A stretch of DNA of 13,486 bases, taken from NCBI GenBank assembly GCA_900547295.1, contig URGK01000071.1, positions 1 through 13,486 of the forward strand, given 5' to 3'. Of this stretch, positions 4,757 to 11,925 are shown one piece after another. This DNA is from an uncultured Eubacteriales bacterium (lineage in GTDB: Bacteria > Bacillota > Clostridia > Peptostreptococcales > Anaerovoracaceae). The first letter of the stretch is position 1. The number at the start of each line of letters is the position of its first letter. The notes under the pieces are model-generated. The model did not search any database and had not been told where the DNA came from. It was given only the letters and a program-made list of their open reading frames with translations. The position numbers were made by a program, and so were the translations under genes.

Positions 4757-5770
4757 CTAATATTCAATATCCTCCGGCACCGCTATGCCAAGATGTCTGT
4801 ATGCCTGTTCCGACACCACTCTGCCTTTCTGGGTTCTGTGGAGAAACCCTGCCTGTATCAGATAAGGTTCATACACATCCTCAATTGTAACTCTCTCCTC
4901 GCCTATTGAGGCTGCTATAGTATCAATGCCTACAGGGCCGCCGTTAAATCTGGTGATTATAGTATCGAGAAGCTCTCTGTCAAGAGCCTCAAGGCCATAT
5001 TCATCAACTCCGAGTGCCGCAAGAGCCTGCTGCGTTATCTCCGGAGTAATGCTGCCGTCACCTTTTACCTGTGAGAAATCTCTGACTCTCTTGAGTATCC
5101 TGTTTGCAACTCTTGGAGTTCCTCTTGAACGCTTTGCCATCTCCTCAAGCGAAGCCTCATCAGCATCCACTCCGAGTATACCTGCTGATCTGCGTATGAT
5201 TTTTTTGAGGTCATCAGTATCATATAATGTGAATTTGCTCAGCACCCCGAATCTGTCCCTGAGAGGCGCCGAAAGGCTTCCTGCTCTGGTGGTTGCTCCT
5301 ATCAGCGTAAACTTTGCAAGGTCAAGACGTATGGACCTTGCCGACGGACCTTTGCCTATAATTATATCCAGCGCATAGTCTTCCATTGCAGAGTAAAGCA
5401 CCTCCTCAACAGAACGGTTCAGTCTGTGTATCTCATCTATAAAGAGGACATCGTTCTCATTAAGGTTTGTAAGTATTGCCGCAAGATCCCCTGCTCTGTC
5501 AATAGCGGGCCCCGATGTGATCTTAATCTCTACTCCCAGCTCGTTTGCAATTATACCCGCCAGAGTAGTCTTGCCAAGCCCCGGAGGACCATAAAACAGC
5601 ACATGGTCAAGAGGCTCGCCTCTGAGCTTAGCTGCCTCTATAAATATTTTGAGATTGTCTGTCGCTGTTTTCTGACCTATATAATCCTCAAGCGTCTGCG
5701 GCCTTAAACCTATTTCGGATTTCTCCTCGTTGAAGCCCGCAGATGTCGCTGTTATTCTTTCTTCGTCCAT
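4757..5770 (-). CDS. ruvB: Holliday junction branch migration ATPase RuvB
   Basis: A 337-residue AAA+ motor of normal length that, as a hexamer, pumps DNA through the RuvA-bound Holliday junction. Walker A is GPPGLGKT (61-68), Walker B LFIDEIH with D112/E113, sensor 1 GATTRAG (158-164) and the arginine finger R171 in APLRDRFG. The C-terminal winged-helix domain contains FNGGPVGIDTIAASIGEERVT. AAGGG lies 7 nt before the ATG. It follows ruvA by 12 nt and is the last gene of ruvC-ruvA-ruvB. Its own terminator, normally just downstream, is split by the ISL3 insertion. RuvB is intact because the IS stops short of its stop codon. Confidence 0.98.
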   Translation of the reverse strand: MDEERITATSAGFNEEKSEIGLRPQTLEDYIGQKTATDNLKIFIEAAKLRGEPLDHVLFYGPPGLGKTTLAGIIANELGVEIKITSGPAIDRAGDLAAILTNLNENDVLFIDEIHRLNRSVEEVLYSAMEDYALDIIIGKGPSARSIRLDLAKFTLIGATTRAGSLSAPLRDRFGVLSKFTLYDTDDLKKIIRRSAGILGVDADEASLEEMAKRSRGTPRVANRILKRVRDFSQVKGDGSITPEITQQALAALGVDEYGLEALDRELLDTIITRFNGGPVGIDTIAASIGEERVTIEDVYEPYLIQAGFLHRTQKGRVVSEQAYRHLGIAVPEDIEY

Positions 5771-5782
5771 ATCTATACCCTT

Positions 5783-6367
5783 CTAAAACAGATTTTTAAG
5801 TGCTTTTTTGATGTATTCCTCAACGGTTGCAGCCTCCGCGCCGGCAAGTGCATTGAATGCCTCCGCCCTGCTGTAGCCAAGAGCCACAAGTCCGTTTACG
5901 GCCTCAGTCCTTGCGTCATCTGATACTGCTGAAACCGTCTGCTGCTCAGGAACTGAAACGTCGTCTGCCGAAACCTTGTCCTTAAGCTCAAGCACGATTC
6001 TCTGTGCTGTTTTTTTGCCTACGCCGTTGGCCGTGGCAATAGCCTTGTCATCTTCAAATGCGATAGCCTGTCTGAGCTGTGATGAGGTCAGAGCCGAAAG
6101 TACCGCCATTGCGGCCTTCGCACCTACTCCGCTTACAGTTATAAGGATTCTGAAAAGCTCAAGACTCTCTCTGTCCGCAAAGCCGTAAAGGCTCACATCG
6201 TCCTCTCTGACAATCATAGCCGTATAACATATAACCTCGTCTCCCTCACTGCGAAGATAAAGCGATGAGTTACCCGGAACTGATATATCATAGCCTATGC
6301 CTCCGGTCTCAACTACTATCCCTGTATCAAGCTTCATTGCAAGTGTACCTTTAATATAATGTATCAT
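5783..6367 (-). CDS. ruvA: Holliday junction DNA-binding protein RuvA
   Basis: 194 residues from ATG 6367. An in-frame start further upstream lies inside ruvC and would add 17 unrelated residues, while MIHYIKGTL is the canonical RuvA beginning, so the shorter form is chosen. Domain I (OB fold, 1-62) keeps the acidic pin E55/D56. Domain II has two helix-hairpin-helix motifs (around 71-90, VSGVGAKAAMAVL, and 106-125, ATANGVGKKTAQRI). Domain III (about 152-194, LVALGYSRAEAFNAL) contacts RuvB. The start overlaps the ruvC stop in ATGA, a sign of translational coupling. The tetramer holds the junction in a square form and loads RuvB. Confidence 0.97.
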   Translation of the reverse strand: MIHYIKGTLAMKLDTGIVVETGGIGYDISVPGNSSLYLRSEGDEVICYTAMIVREDDVSLYGFADRESLELFRILITVSGVGAKAAMAVLSALTSSQLRQAIAFEDDKAIATANGVGKKTAQRIVLELKDKVSADDVSVPEQQTVSAVSDDARTEAVNGLVALGYSRAEAFNALAGAEAATVEEYIKKALKNLF

Positions 6368-6864
6368 TTGATAATCTTCTCCATTCGTTTTCGTGATGAG
6401 GCTGTATTGCCGTGACATATGGCCGCCGCCAGCGCATCCGCAGTGTCATCGGGCTTTGGAACCTGTTTAAGATTAAGCATAATCTTTACCATCTGCTGTA
6501 TCTGCTTCTTGTCTGCCCTGCCGTATCCCACAAGCCCCTGTTTAATCTGAAGCGGCGTATATTCAAATATCTCAAGTCCTGAATTGGCGCAGGCAAGTAT
6601 GGCAACGCCTCTGGCTTGTCCCACAAGTATGGCGGTCTTATTGTTGGTGTTAAAAAACAGTTCCTCTATTGAAGCCTGCTGGGGATTGTATTTATCTATA
6701 ATCTCCATAAGGCCGTTGTAAAGCACCTTGAGTCTGTCGGGCATATCCATACCAGCCTCGGTGGTGACTGCGCCGTATTCAATGGCTTTGAAATGATTGC
6801 CCTCAACATCTATAATTCCGTATCCGAGTATCGCATACCCCGGGTCTATTCCTAATATCCTCAT
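6364..6864 (-). CDS. ruvC: crossover junction endodeoxyribonuclease RuvC
   Basis: A 166-residue RNase H-fold resolvase that cuts Holliday junctions symmetrically as a dimer. The catalytic acids are D7 (ILGIDPGY), E67 (SIEELFF), and D140 and D143 (PKPDDTADALAAAICHG). The lysine-containing segment GRADKKQIQQMV (115-126) is also typical. GAGGAG lies 4 nt before the ATG. First gene of the operon; it overlaps ruvA by 4 nt. The upstream promoter carries LexA-like boxes. The last residues (SSRKRMEKIIK) form a basic tail. Confidence 0.97.
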   Translation of the reverse strand: MRILGIDPGYAILGYGIIDVEGNHFKAIEYGAVTTEAGMDMPDRLKVLYNGLMEIIDKYNPQQASIEELFFNTNNKTAILVGQARGVAILACANSGLEIFEYTPLQIKQGLVGYGRADKKQIQQMVKIMLNLKQVPKPDDTADALAAAICHGNTASSRKRMEKIIK

Positions 6865-6875
6865 AGTTCTCCTCT

Positions 6876-6889
6876 AAAACTTATGTTCG
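6876..6889 (-). promoter_or_regulatory. candidate LexA (SOS) box, promoter-proximal
   Basis: The minus strand reads CGAACATAAGTTTT, close to the Gram-positive LexA/DinR consensus CGAACRNRYGTTYC, with mismatches at the Y before GTT and at the final C. It lies at the likely transcription start of ruvC. Confidence 0.45.
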
Positions 6890-6894
6890 TCATT

Positions 6895-6923
6895 ATTTTA
6901 TCACACAAACAGATGTTTGTCTA
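6895..6923 (-). promoter_or_regulatory. sigma-A-type promoter of ruvCAB
   Basis: TAGACA (6923-6918), 17 nt, TAAAAT (6900-6895) on the minus strand, with five of six matches in each box. The start point would be near 6888, giving a short leader before ruvC. Confidence 0.65.
6905..6920 (-). promoter_or_regulatory. 16-bp palindrome between -35 and -10 of ruvCAB, second LexA-like operator
   Basis: ACAAAC-AGAT-GTTTGT is a perfect inverted repeat sitting in the promoter spacer. Its core AAAC-N4-GTTT resembles GAAC-N4-GTTC of LexA sites but lacks the outer G and C. The position suits repression. Confidence 0.4.
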
Positions 6924-6989
6924 TTGTTATCTGCCCTTAAATTGTCACACACATTACATTTTGTACTGACTGCCATTAATAAATTTAGG

Positions 6990-7018
6990 TTTACCGCTGT
7001 TCTTTCATATATTATTAT
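6990..7018 (+). promoter_or_regulatory. weak candidate promoter for the remnant gene at 7053
   Basis: TTTACC (6990-6995), 17 nt, TATTAT (7013-7018). The surrounding DNA is AT-rich, so chance matches are likely. Confidence 0.35.
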
Positions 7019-7052
7019 ATACTCACAAATCAAGAATAGCGAGGTATTACCG

Positions 7053-7424
7053 ATGAAAGTACTTTTTGCCGCAATTATATCAGTCATCATCTTATTTATC
7101 ATAATATTTTTTAAAGATGTGCTTAAAAACAAAGAAAAAATGTCTTCAGAAAACGGCTCTGCATTATACTACATTATTGCCGAATTTATAGTATGGTTTG
7201 CAGCCACCTTCGGCATATCAGACTCCGCTCTGAATACAATTGCTCTAAGACACAAGGCATATGTACCTCTGGATATTCTGCCCGAAACATTTGTTGTCGG
7301 CTCTACAGTCCCTATTTCCATAATAGGCCTTGGCTATATGAACACATATCCCGCAAATCGGAGTAATCCTCTACAGCAGCATCAGCCTTATTGCAGACAG
7401 AAGAAATTAGTATGTTTTAAGTAA
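7053..7424 (+). pseudogene. truncated, probably frameshifted membrane protein, TauE/SafE-like N-terminal fragment
   Basis: The reading frame from the ATG at 7053 (GAGG 8 nt upstream) gives 123 residues. It begins with a hydrophobic segment (residues 4-20), then a KDVLKNKEK loop, a second segment (YIIAEFIVWFAATFGISDSALNT) and a third (VVGSTVPISIIGLGYM). The order and the FGISDSALNT pattern resemble the first third of TauE/SafE anion exporters, which are normally about 250 residues. After MNT near 7344 the frame turns polar and proline/glutamine-rich (YPANRSNPLQQ). One base along, the frame reads IPQIGVILYSSISLIA, more like a membrane protein, and soon stops at 7410. This fits a 1-base insertion or 2-base deletion plus loss of the 3' part. 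The family call is tentative. Confidence 0.5.
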
Positions 7425-7534
7425 AAAATGTTATTTTTATTTATCATTTTTACATAAAAACTCCTCATATTATGTATTTTTAATGTTTTTTATTCATTTT
7501 GTGCATATTTATACTTCCTTATTCAATAATTTTG
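7425..7534. other. AT-rich intergenic DNA with weak terminator-like hairpins
   Basis: TACATA (7451-7456) pairs with TATGTA (7471-7476), followed by T-rich DNA, and GTAAAAAATG (7421-7430) pairs imperfectly with CATTTTTAC (7445-7453). Either could end transcription from the remnant gene, but the stems are almost entirely A-T. No gene is seen here. Confidence 0.3.
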
Positions 7535-7543
7535 TGATATAAT
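7535..7543 (+). promoter_or_regulatory. extended -10 promoter of argR-recN
   Basis: TGATATAAT matches the extended -10 form TGnTATAAT exactly. No good -35 box lies 17 nt upstream. Several TATTCA/AATAATT stretches upstream could be ARG-box half sites for self-repression, but I cannot define a full operator. Confidence 0.55.
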
Positions 7544-7587
7544 GTCTTTCACAGTGACTGGTCGTTAGAACAGAACTGATGAAAGAC
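7544..7587 (+). other. long hairpin at the 5' end of the argR leader
   Basis: GTCTTTCA (7544-7551) pairs with TGAAAGAC (7580-7587) and CAGT (7552-7555) with ACTG (7575-7578), giving a 12-bp stem with one bulged A and a 19-nt loop. It begins at or just before the expected transcription start. No T run follows, so it is not a terminator. It may stabilise the mRNA or control argR. I do not recognise a known riboswitch. Confidence 0.5.
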
Positions 7588-7654
7588 ACATGCCTTTTGA
7601 GTTTATCATTATGGTGTACTGTCTGTAGAAATAAGACTTGGGGGAAATATAACT

Positions 7655-8104
7655 ATGCGTTATGCAAGACAAAATAAAATACTGGAGCTCATCAAGGAAA
7701 ACGATATCGACACACAGGAAATGCTGGTTGCACTTCTGAAAGAGAGCGGCTTTAATGTCACTCAGGCAACCATATCCAGAGATATCAAGGAGCTTCATCT
7801 GGTAAAAAATCTTTCTGCCAGCGGCAAGTACAAATATTCTGTGGCAGCCTCAACCGAAAGCAATATGTCAAACAGGTATCTGAGCATACTTCGTGACATA
7901 GTCAAAAATGTTGATGCCGCAGGAAACATCATTGTTGTCAAGACGCTTCCCGGCTGTGCAAATGCAGCAGCAGAGCCTATAGACTGCCTTGACCTTCCTC
8001 ATGTGATAGGCACTATTGCAGGGGACAACACTTTAATGATGGTAATAGATTCAGACGAAAACGTACCGGCGCTTGTGGCAAGATTTAATGAACTGCTTTC
8101 ATAA
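7655..8104 (+). CDS. argR: arginine repressor ArgR/AhrC
   Basis: 149 residues, the normal length. The N-terminal winged helix-turn-helix (1-70) includes VTQATISRDIKELHLVK (35-51), the family's DNA-recognition segment. The C-terminal hexamer and arginine-binding domain has TLPGCANAAAEPIDCLD (97-113) and IGTIAGDNTLMMVIDS (118-133), with the GT-AGD motif that contacts L-arginine. GGGGG lies about 10 nt before the ATG. In Bacillota it represses arginine synthesis and activates its breakdown when arginine is plentiful. recN follows after 10 nt, the classic argR-recN pairing, so both likely share the upstream promoter. Confidence 0.97.
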   Translation: MRYARQNKILELIKENDIDTQEMLVALLKESGFNVTQATISRDIKELHLVKNLSASGKYKYSVAASTESNMSNRYLSILRDIVKNVDAAGNIIVVKTLPGCANAAAEPIDCLDLPHVIGTIAGDNTLMMVIDSDENVPALVARFNELLS

Positions 8105-8114
8105 GGAGTAAAAA

Positions 8115-9734
8115 ATGATATCACACATCAGCATTAAGGATTTTGCAATAATCGAAGATGTACAGATTGATTTTCATGAAGGGCTCAACCTGATTACAGG
8201 TGAAACCGGAGCCGGCAAATCAATAATTATCGAAGCCGTAAGCCTTGCTCTCGGAGCAAGAGCCGATACGGCTTTTGTTCGCTCGGGAAAGGACAAGGCT
8301 GTTGTACAGCTTGCAGCAGACCTTGACGATGAGGAATATGTAATAACAAGAGAGGTTTCATCTTCCGGCAGGAACCTCTGCAAAATAAACGGTGAAATTG
8401 TAACACTGGGACAGGTAAGCGCTCTTTGCAGCCGCATCGCAGACATTCACGGTCAGTACGACCACCAGTCGCTGCTTGATACAGAGCATCATATTGACCT
8501 TGTGGATCTTTATTCAAAGGATACAATCAGCCCTCTTAAAGCTCAGGTTGCAGAAAGCTATGCAGCCTTTCGCAAAGCTGCCTCGGAGCTTTCTTCCCTG
8601 CTTTCAGGCTTTGCCGAAAAGCAGCGCAAAAAAGATTTTATGGCATTTGAGCTTGCTGAAATAGACGACGCCGATTTAAAGCCCGGTGAAGATACCGAAC
8701 TTGAAAACAGAATTTCACTTCTCCAAAACAGCGAGAAAATATATACGGCGCTTGAGTCCGCCTACGATATTTCCTATAATTCAGAGCAGAGCGCATCTTA
8801 TGCTTTATCTAAAGTGCTTGCGCTCATTCAGGATATATCACAGTACTCACCAGAGCTCAAGTCCCTCGATGATAGGATATCCGACATATATTACAGTCTT
8901 GAAGATGTATGCTCGGATATAAGGAGTATCAGGGACAAATCGGAGTTTTCACCGGAGGAGCTTGATATTGCCATAAGCAGGCTTGATGAAATAAGCAGGC
9001 TCAAGATGAAATACGGAAATTCAATTGAGGAGATAATCGCATACAGGGATAATCTTGAAAAGAGCATATCCGAGGTTGACAATATAGATGAGCTCAAAGA
9101 AAAGCTCACCGCAGAGAAAAAGCAGGCGGAAGCAGAGCTTCAGAAGCTTTCGGCGCAGCTTTCGGAGGCCAGAAAAAAAGCAGCCCTGTCATTGCAGGAA
9201 AAAATACTGTATGAGCTTAAAGATCTGAATTTCAAGGATGCCGATATGGTTATTGATTTCAGACAGGCAGACCAGTATTCCGCGACAGGTACCGATATTG
9301 TCGAGTTTATGATTACAACCAACAGAGGCGAGGCTTTAAAGCCACTTGCAAAGGTTGCCTCCGGCGGTGAAATGTCAAGAATTATGCTGGCATTCAAAAA
9401 AATAGTCGGAGATTACGACCATATCCCTACTATGATTTTTGATGAGATAGATACAGGTATAAGCGGTATAACCGCAAGCATAGTCGGCAAAAAAATGTGC
9501 CAGATTGCGCAGAGCCATCAGATTATCTGTATTACTCACCTGCCTCAGATTGCAGCCTGCAGGGGTCACAATTTCAAAATTGTAAAGGAGACCCGCGACG
9601 ACGCCACATTTACAAATGTAATTCCTTTAAACTCCGAGGAGAAGGCCGAAGAAATTGCAAGGCTTCTCGGGGGCATAAATATAACGGAAACCACAATACA
9701 ATCCGCAAAAGAGCTTATAAAGGCTTCTGAATAA
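8115..9734 (+). CDS. recN: DNA repair protein RecN, SMC-like ATPase
   Basis: 539 residues, slightly shorter than typical (550-570). Walker A is GETGAGKS (29-36). The middle is two coiled-coil stretches (roughly 150-230 and 290-360, rich in E, K, L and A heptads). The ABC signature is SGGEMSR (from about 416) and Walker B PTMIFDEIDTG (438-448, with D443/E444), followed by the ITHLPQIAA switch segment. RecN binds DNA ends and tethers broken molecules early in double-strand break repair, complementing RuvABC, which acts late. AAGGAG overlaps the argR stop region, so translation is probably linked. No LexA box is seen directly before it. Confidence 0.97.
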   Translation: MISHISIKDFAIIEDVQIDFHEGLNLITGETGAGKSIIIEAVSLALGARADTAFVRSGKDKAVVQLAADLDDEEYVITREVSSSGRNLCKINGEIVTLGQVSALCSRIADIHGQYDHQSLLDTEHHIDLVDLYSKDTISPLKAQVAESYAAFRKAASELSSLLSGFAEKQRKKDFMAFELAEIDDADLKPGEDTELENRISLLQNSEKIYTALESAYDISYNSEQSASYALSKVLALIQDISQYSPELKSLDDRISDIYYSLEDVCSDIRSIRDKSEFSPEELDIAISRLDEISRLKMKYGNSIEEIIAYRDNLEKSISEVDNIDELKEKLTAEKKQAEAELQKLSAQLSEARKKAALSLQEKILYELKDLNFKDADMVIDFRQADQYSATGTDIVEFMITTNRGEALKPLAKVASGGEMSRIMLAFKKIVGDYDHIPTMIFDEIDTGISGITASIVGKKMCQIAQSHQIICITHLPQIAACRGHNFKIVKETRDDATFTNVIPLNSEEKAEEIARLLGGINITETTIQSAKELIKASE

Positions 9735-9761
9735 TAACCTGATTATATATCAGAGAGTTTC

Positions 9762-9788
9762 AAGGCAAATCAGCTCTATTTGTCTTTT
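9762..9788 (+). terminator. candidate terminator after recN
   Basis: AAGGCAAAT (9762-9770), loop CAGCTCT, ATTTGTCTT (9778-9786), one G-U pair, followed by only a short T run. A second, stronger hairpin follows. Confidence 0.45.
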
Positions 9789-9800
9789 AGACTAATAACA

Positions 9801-9845
9801 AGGCAGCCGGAACAACTGTCAAAAGTATGTCCGGCTGCTTATTCA
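9801..9845. terminator. GC-rich terminator between convergent recN and the EamA gene
   Basis: GCAGCCGGA (9803-9811) pairs with TCCGGCTGC (9830-9838), an 18-nt loop, extended by two weaker pairs. The T-rich tail TTATTCATTT lies on the recN side. On the other strand it sits just after the transporter stop codon, so it may serve both. Confidence 0.65.
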
Positions 9846-9857
9846 TTTAATATATTT

Positions 9858-10784
9858 TCAATCCGCAATTTCTACAGGTTTCTTCCTTGCCGGAAGCTGG
9901 GCGATTATAACTGCCGCCATCATCAGCGCGCAGCCTATAAGCTCTCTTCCGTTCATGGTTTCATTCAGGAAAAGAAAGCCCGATACAGCCCCAAACAGCG
10001 ACTCTGTGCTGAGTATAATTGATGCTGTTGTAGGATTTGCGTATTTCTGCCCCATAACCTGCAAAGTAAACGCCACAGCAGATGACATAATACCGGTATA
10101 AAGCAGACTCGGCGCACAGTCTACAGCCGCCGCAAGAGTGCTGTCCTCTGTTACAAGAGAAACTATAAGACTTATAAAGCCTGCCACCGCAAACTGCACA
10201 CATGTAAGCTTGGCCGCATCAACCTTAGGCGCAAAATGGTCTACTATGAGTATGTGAGCCGCCCAGCCGAACGCCCCTATAAATACTATTACGTCACCCT
10301 TTGCTATAGTGAATTCAGTAGTAATACAGAGGAAATACAGCCCTGCGACACCTATCACCGCTCCTATCCAGTTGTTTATATTTGTCCTGTGCTTTAAAAA
10401 CATTCCGATTATAGGCACCAGCAGTATGTAAAGAGCTGTAATAAATGCCGTCTTGCCCGCATTTGTATAAACAAGACCCACCTGCTGGAGATTTGCTGCA
10501 AAGAAAATCACAACTCCCGCCGCAATACCGCCTTTAAACAGCACTTTCCTGCCGTTTCTTTTTTCTTCGATGCTCCGGTGATACTCTGCGTCTGCATTTT
10601 TACTTTTAATTCTGTCGCCCACAATAAATACAGGTATTAAAGCCAGCGAACCTATAAACATTCGTATGGCGCTGTACATAAACGGCCCTATGGTATCCAT
10701 ACTGTCCCTCTGCGCCACAAAGGCAAAGCCCCATATTACTGCCGTTCCCAAAAGACATATGTTAGATTTAAATGTTTTGTTCAT
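9858..10784 (-). CDS. EamA/DMT-superfamily transporter (distal paralogue)
   Basis: 308 residues with about ten hydrophobic segments arranged as two EamA repeats. The first begins LLGTAVIWGFAFVAQRDSM (from residue 11) and ends near ALYILLVPIIGMFL. The second starts near GDVIVFIGAFGWAAHILIVD and contains PTTASIILSTESLFGAVSGFLFLNE, the conserved end of the repeat. These are inner-membrane carriers, often exporters of amino acids or other metabolites; the substrate cannot be told here. GAGG precedes the ATG. It lies 46 nt downstream of a very similar gene (roughly two thirds of residues the same by eye), so it arose by tandem duplication and is probably co-transcribed. Confidence 0.9.
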   Translation of the reverse strand: MNKTFKSNICLLGTAVIWGFAFVAQRDSMDTIGPFMYSAIRMFIGSLALIPVFIVGDRIKSKNADAEYHRSIEEKRNGRKVLFKGGIAAGVVIFFAANLQQVGLVYTNAGKTAFITALYILLVPIIGMFLKHRTNINNWIGAVIGVAGLYFLCITTEFTIAKGDVIVFIGAFGWAAHILIVDHFAPKVDAAKLTCVQFAVAGFISLIVSLVTEDSTLAAAVDCAPSLLYTGIMSSAVAFTLQVMGQKYANPTTASIILSTESLFGAVSGFLFLNETMNGRELIGCALMMAAVIIAQLPARKKPVEIAD

Positions 10785-10830
10785 AATTTCCTCTTTTCCG
10801 ATATAACTTGCGTGAACTTAACTATATATT

Positions 10831-11760
10831 TTACTTCAAAACCTCCGCCTGCGCCATCAGTTTTTTTCTTGCCGGAAGCTGCGCAATTATAATGGCTGTC
10901 ATCATCAGGCCGCAGCCTAAAAACTCTCTTCCGCTCATTACTTCATTCAGAAAAACAAAGCCTGCCAGCGCGCCAAACAGCGACTCTGTGCTGAGTATTA
11001 TAGATGCAGTCGTAGGCTTTGCATATTTCTGTCCTACAGTCTGCAATGTATAACCAATTCCCGATGACATAATACCGGTATAAAGCAGGCTCGGTATTGA
11101 CGATATTACAGCCTCAATAGTATTGGTTTCAGTTATCAGCGCAACTGTAAGGCTCAAAAGCCCCGCAATAAAAAACTGCACGCTTATAAGCTTGGCCGCA
11201 TTTACCTTAGGCGCAAAATAATCGATTATAAATATGTGCACAGCCCAGCCGAGGGAGCCTGCCAGGAGCAGTATATCCCCTGTCGCAACTGTAAAATCAG
11301 ATTTTACACACAGGAAAAAAAGCCCTGCCGCGCCGATGCCTGCGCCAATCCAGTTATTGATATTAGTTCGGTGTTTTAAAAATATGCCAAGTATCGGTAC
11401 CAGCACTATATATAAGGCCGTAATAAAAGCTGTTTTGCCCGCATCAGTTGAAACAAGAGCAACCTGCTGCAAATTCATAGATAAAAATATCACAACGCCT
11501 GCAATAATACCGCCCTTCAACAGAGTGCGCCCTGCGGCTTTCGTCTGCTCCAACGCTTTGTCTGCCTCGCTGCTTCTGCGTTTTATTCTGTCACTTATAA
11601 TAAATACCGGCACAAGAGCTGCCGATCCTAAAAGCATACGGATTGCATTATACATAAACGGTCCCATCACCGACATACTATCTCTCTGCGCAACAAGGGC
11701 AAAACCCCATATCAAAGCCGTTCCAAGAAGGCATAAGTTTGATTTAAAAGTTCTGTTCAT
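10831..11760 (-). CDS. EamA/DMT-superfamily transporter (proximal paralogue)
   Basis: 309 residues with the same plan as its downstream neighbour: start MNRTFKSNLCLLGTALIWGF, ten hydrophobic segments, FLKHRTNINNWIGAGIG between the repeats, and PTTASIILSTESLFGALAGF near the end. The most different parts are the cytoplasmic linker at about 60-80 and the extreme C-terminus. AGGAGG lies at good spacing before the ATG. It is the first gene of the pair and faces a divergent PucR-type regulator across 165 bp, which suggests that regulator as a candidate controller. Confidence 0.9.
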   Translation of the reverse strand: MNRTFKSNLCLLGTALIWGFALVAQRDSMSVMGPFMYNAIRMLLGSAALVPVFIISDRIKRRSSEADKALEQTKAAGRTLLKGGIIAGVVIFLSMNLQQVALVSTDAGKTAFITALYIVLVPILGIFLKHRTNINNWIGAGIGAAGLFFLCVKSDFTVATGDILLLAGSLGWAVHIFIIDYFAPKVNAAKLISVQFFIAGLLSLTVALITETNTIEAVISSIPSLLYTGIMSSGIGYTLQTVGQKYAKPTTASIILSTESLFGALAGFVFLNEVMSGREFLGCGLMMTAIIIAQLPARKKLMAQAEVLK

Positions 11761-11788
11761 ATTCCGTCCTCCTCTGCTGTCATTTCAT

Positions 11789-11818
11789 ATTACAGATTTT
11801 ATCATTTTACCGTATCAA
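11789..11818 (-). promoter_or_regulatory. candidate promoter of the EamA pair
   Basis: TTGATA (11818-11813), 18 nt, TGTAAT (11794-11789) on the minus strand. The spacing is one longer than ideal; other AT-rich boxes overlap it. Confidence 0.4.
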
Positions 11819-11857
11819 TTTGTTTTGTAATTTCTTTAGATTTTTTACAATTTTATT

Positions 11858-11886
11858 TTGATATTCTACAAATAATTTGCTAATAT
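11858..11886 (+). promoter_or_regulatory. candidate promoter of the PucR-type gene
   Basis: TTGATA (11858-11863), 17 nt, TAATAT (11881-11886), 40 nt before the start codon. It is divergent from the transporter promoter and about 40 bp away, so one bound regulator could affect both. Confidence 0.45.
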
Positions 11887-11925
11887 ATACAATAAAGACA
11901 GATAAAAAAAGAAATGAGGACTATT

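Noticed and set aside
4926..5378. Open frames antisense to ruvB, recN and the transporters
   Set aside because: They lie opposite strongly recognised genes, have no proper ribosome binding sites and show low-complexity serine/leucine composition typical of shadow frames.
6368..6418. Longer N-terminus of RuvA
   Set aside because: The extra 17 residues overlap ruvC coding sequence, and the canonical RuvA start MIHYIKGTL is at 6367 with ATGA coupling.
7480..7545. ArgR operator (ARG box) upstream of argR
   Set aside because: TATTCA and AATAATT half-site-like pieces occur, but in such AT-rich DNA I could not define a convincing 18-bp site by eye; a motif scan with the host's ARG boxes would settle it.
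7544..7654. T-box or known amino acid riboswitch in the argR leader
   Set aside because: There is no T-box sequence, no terminator before argR and no recognisable aptamer; only one hairpin is clear.
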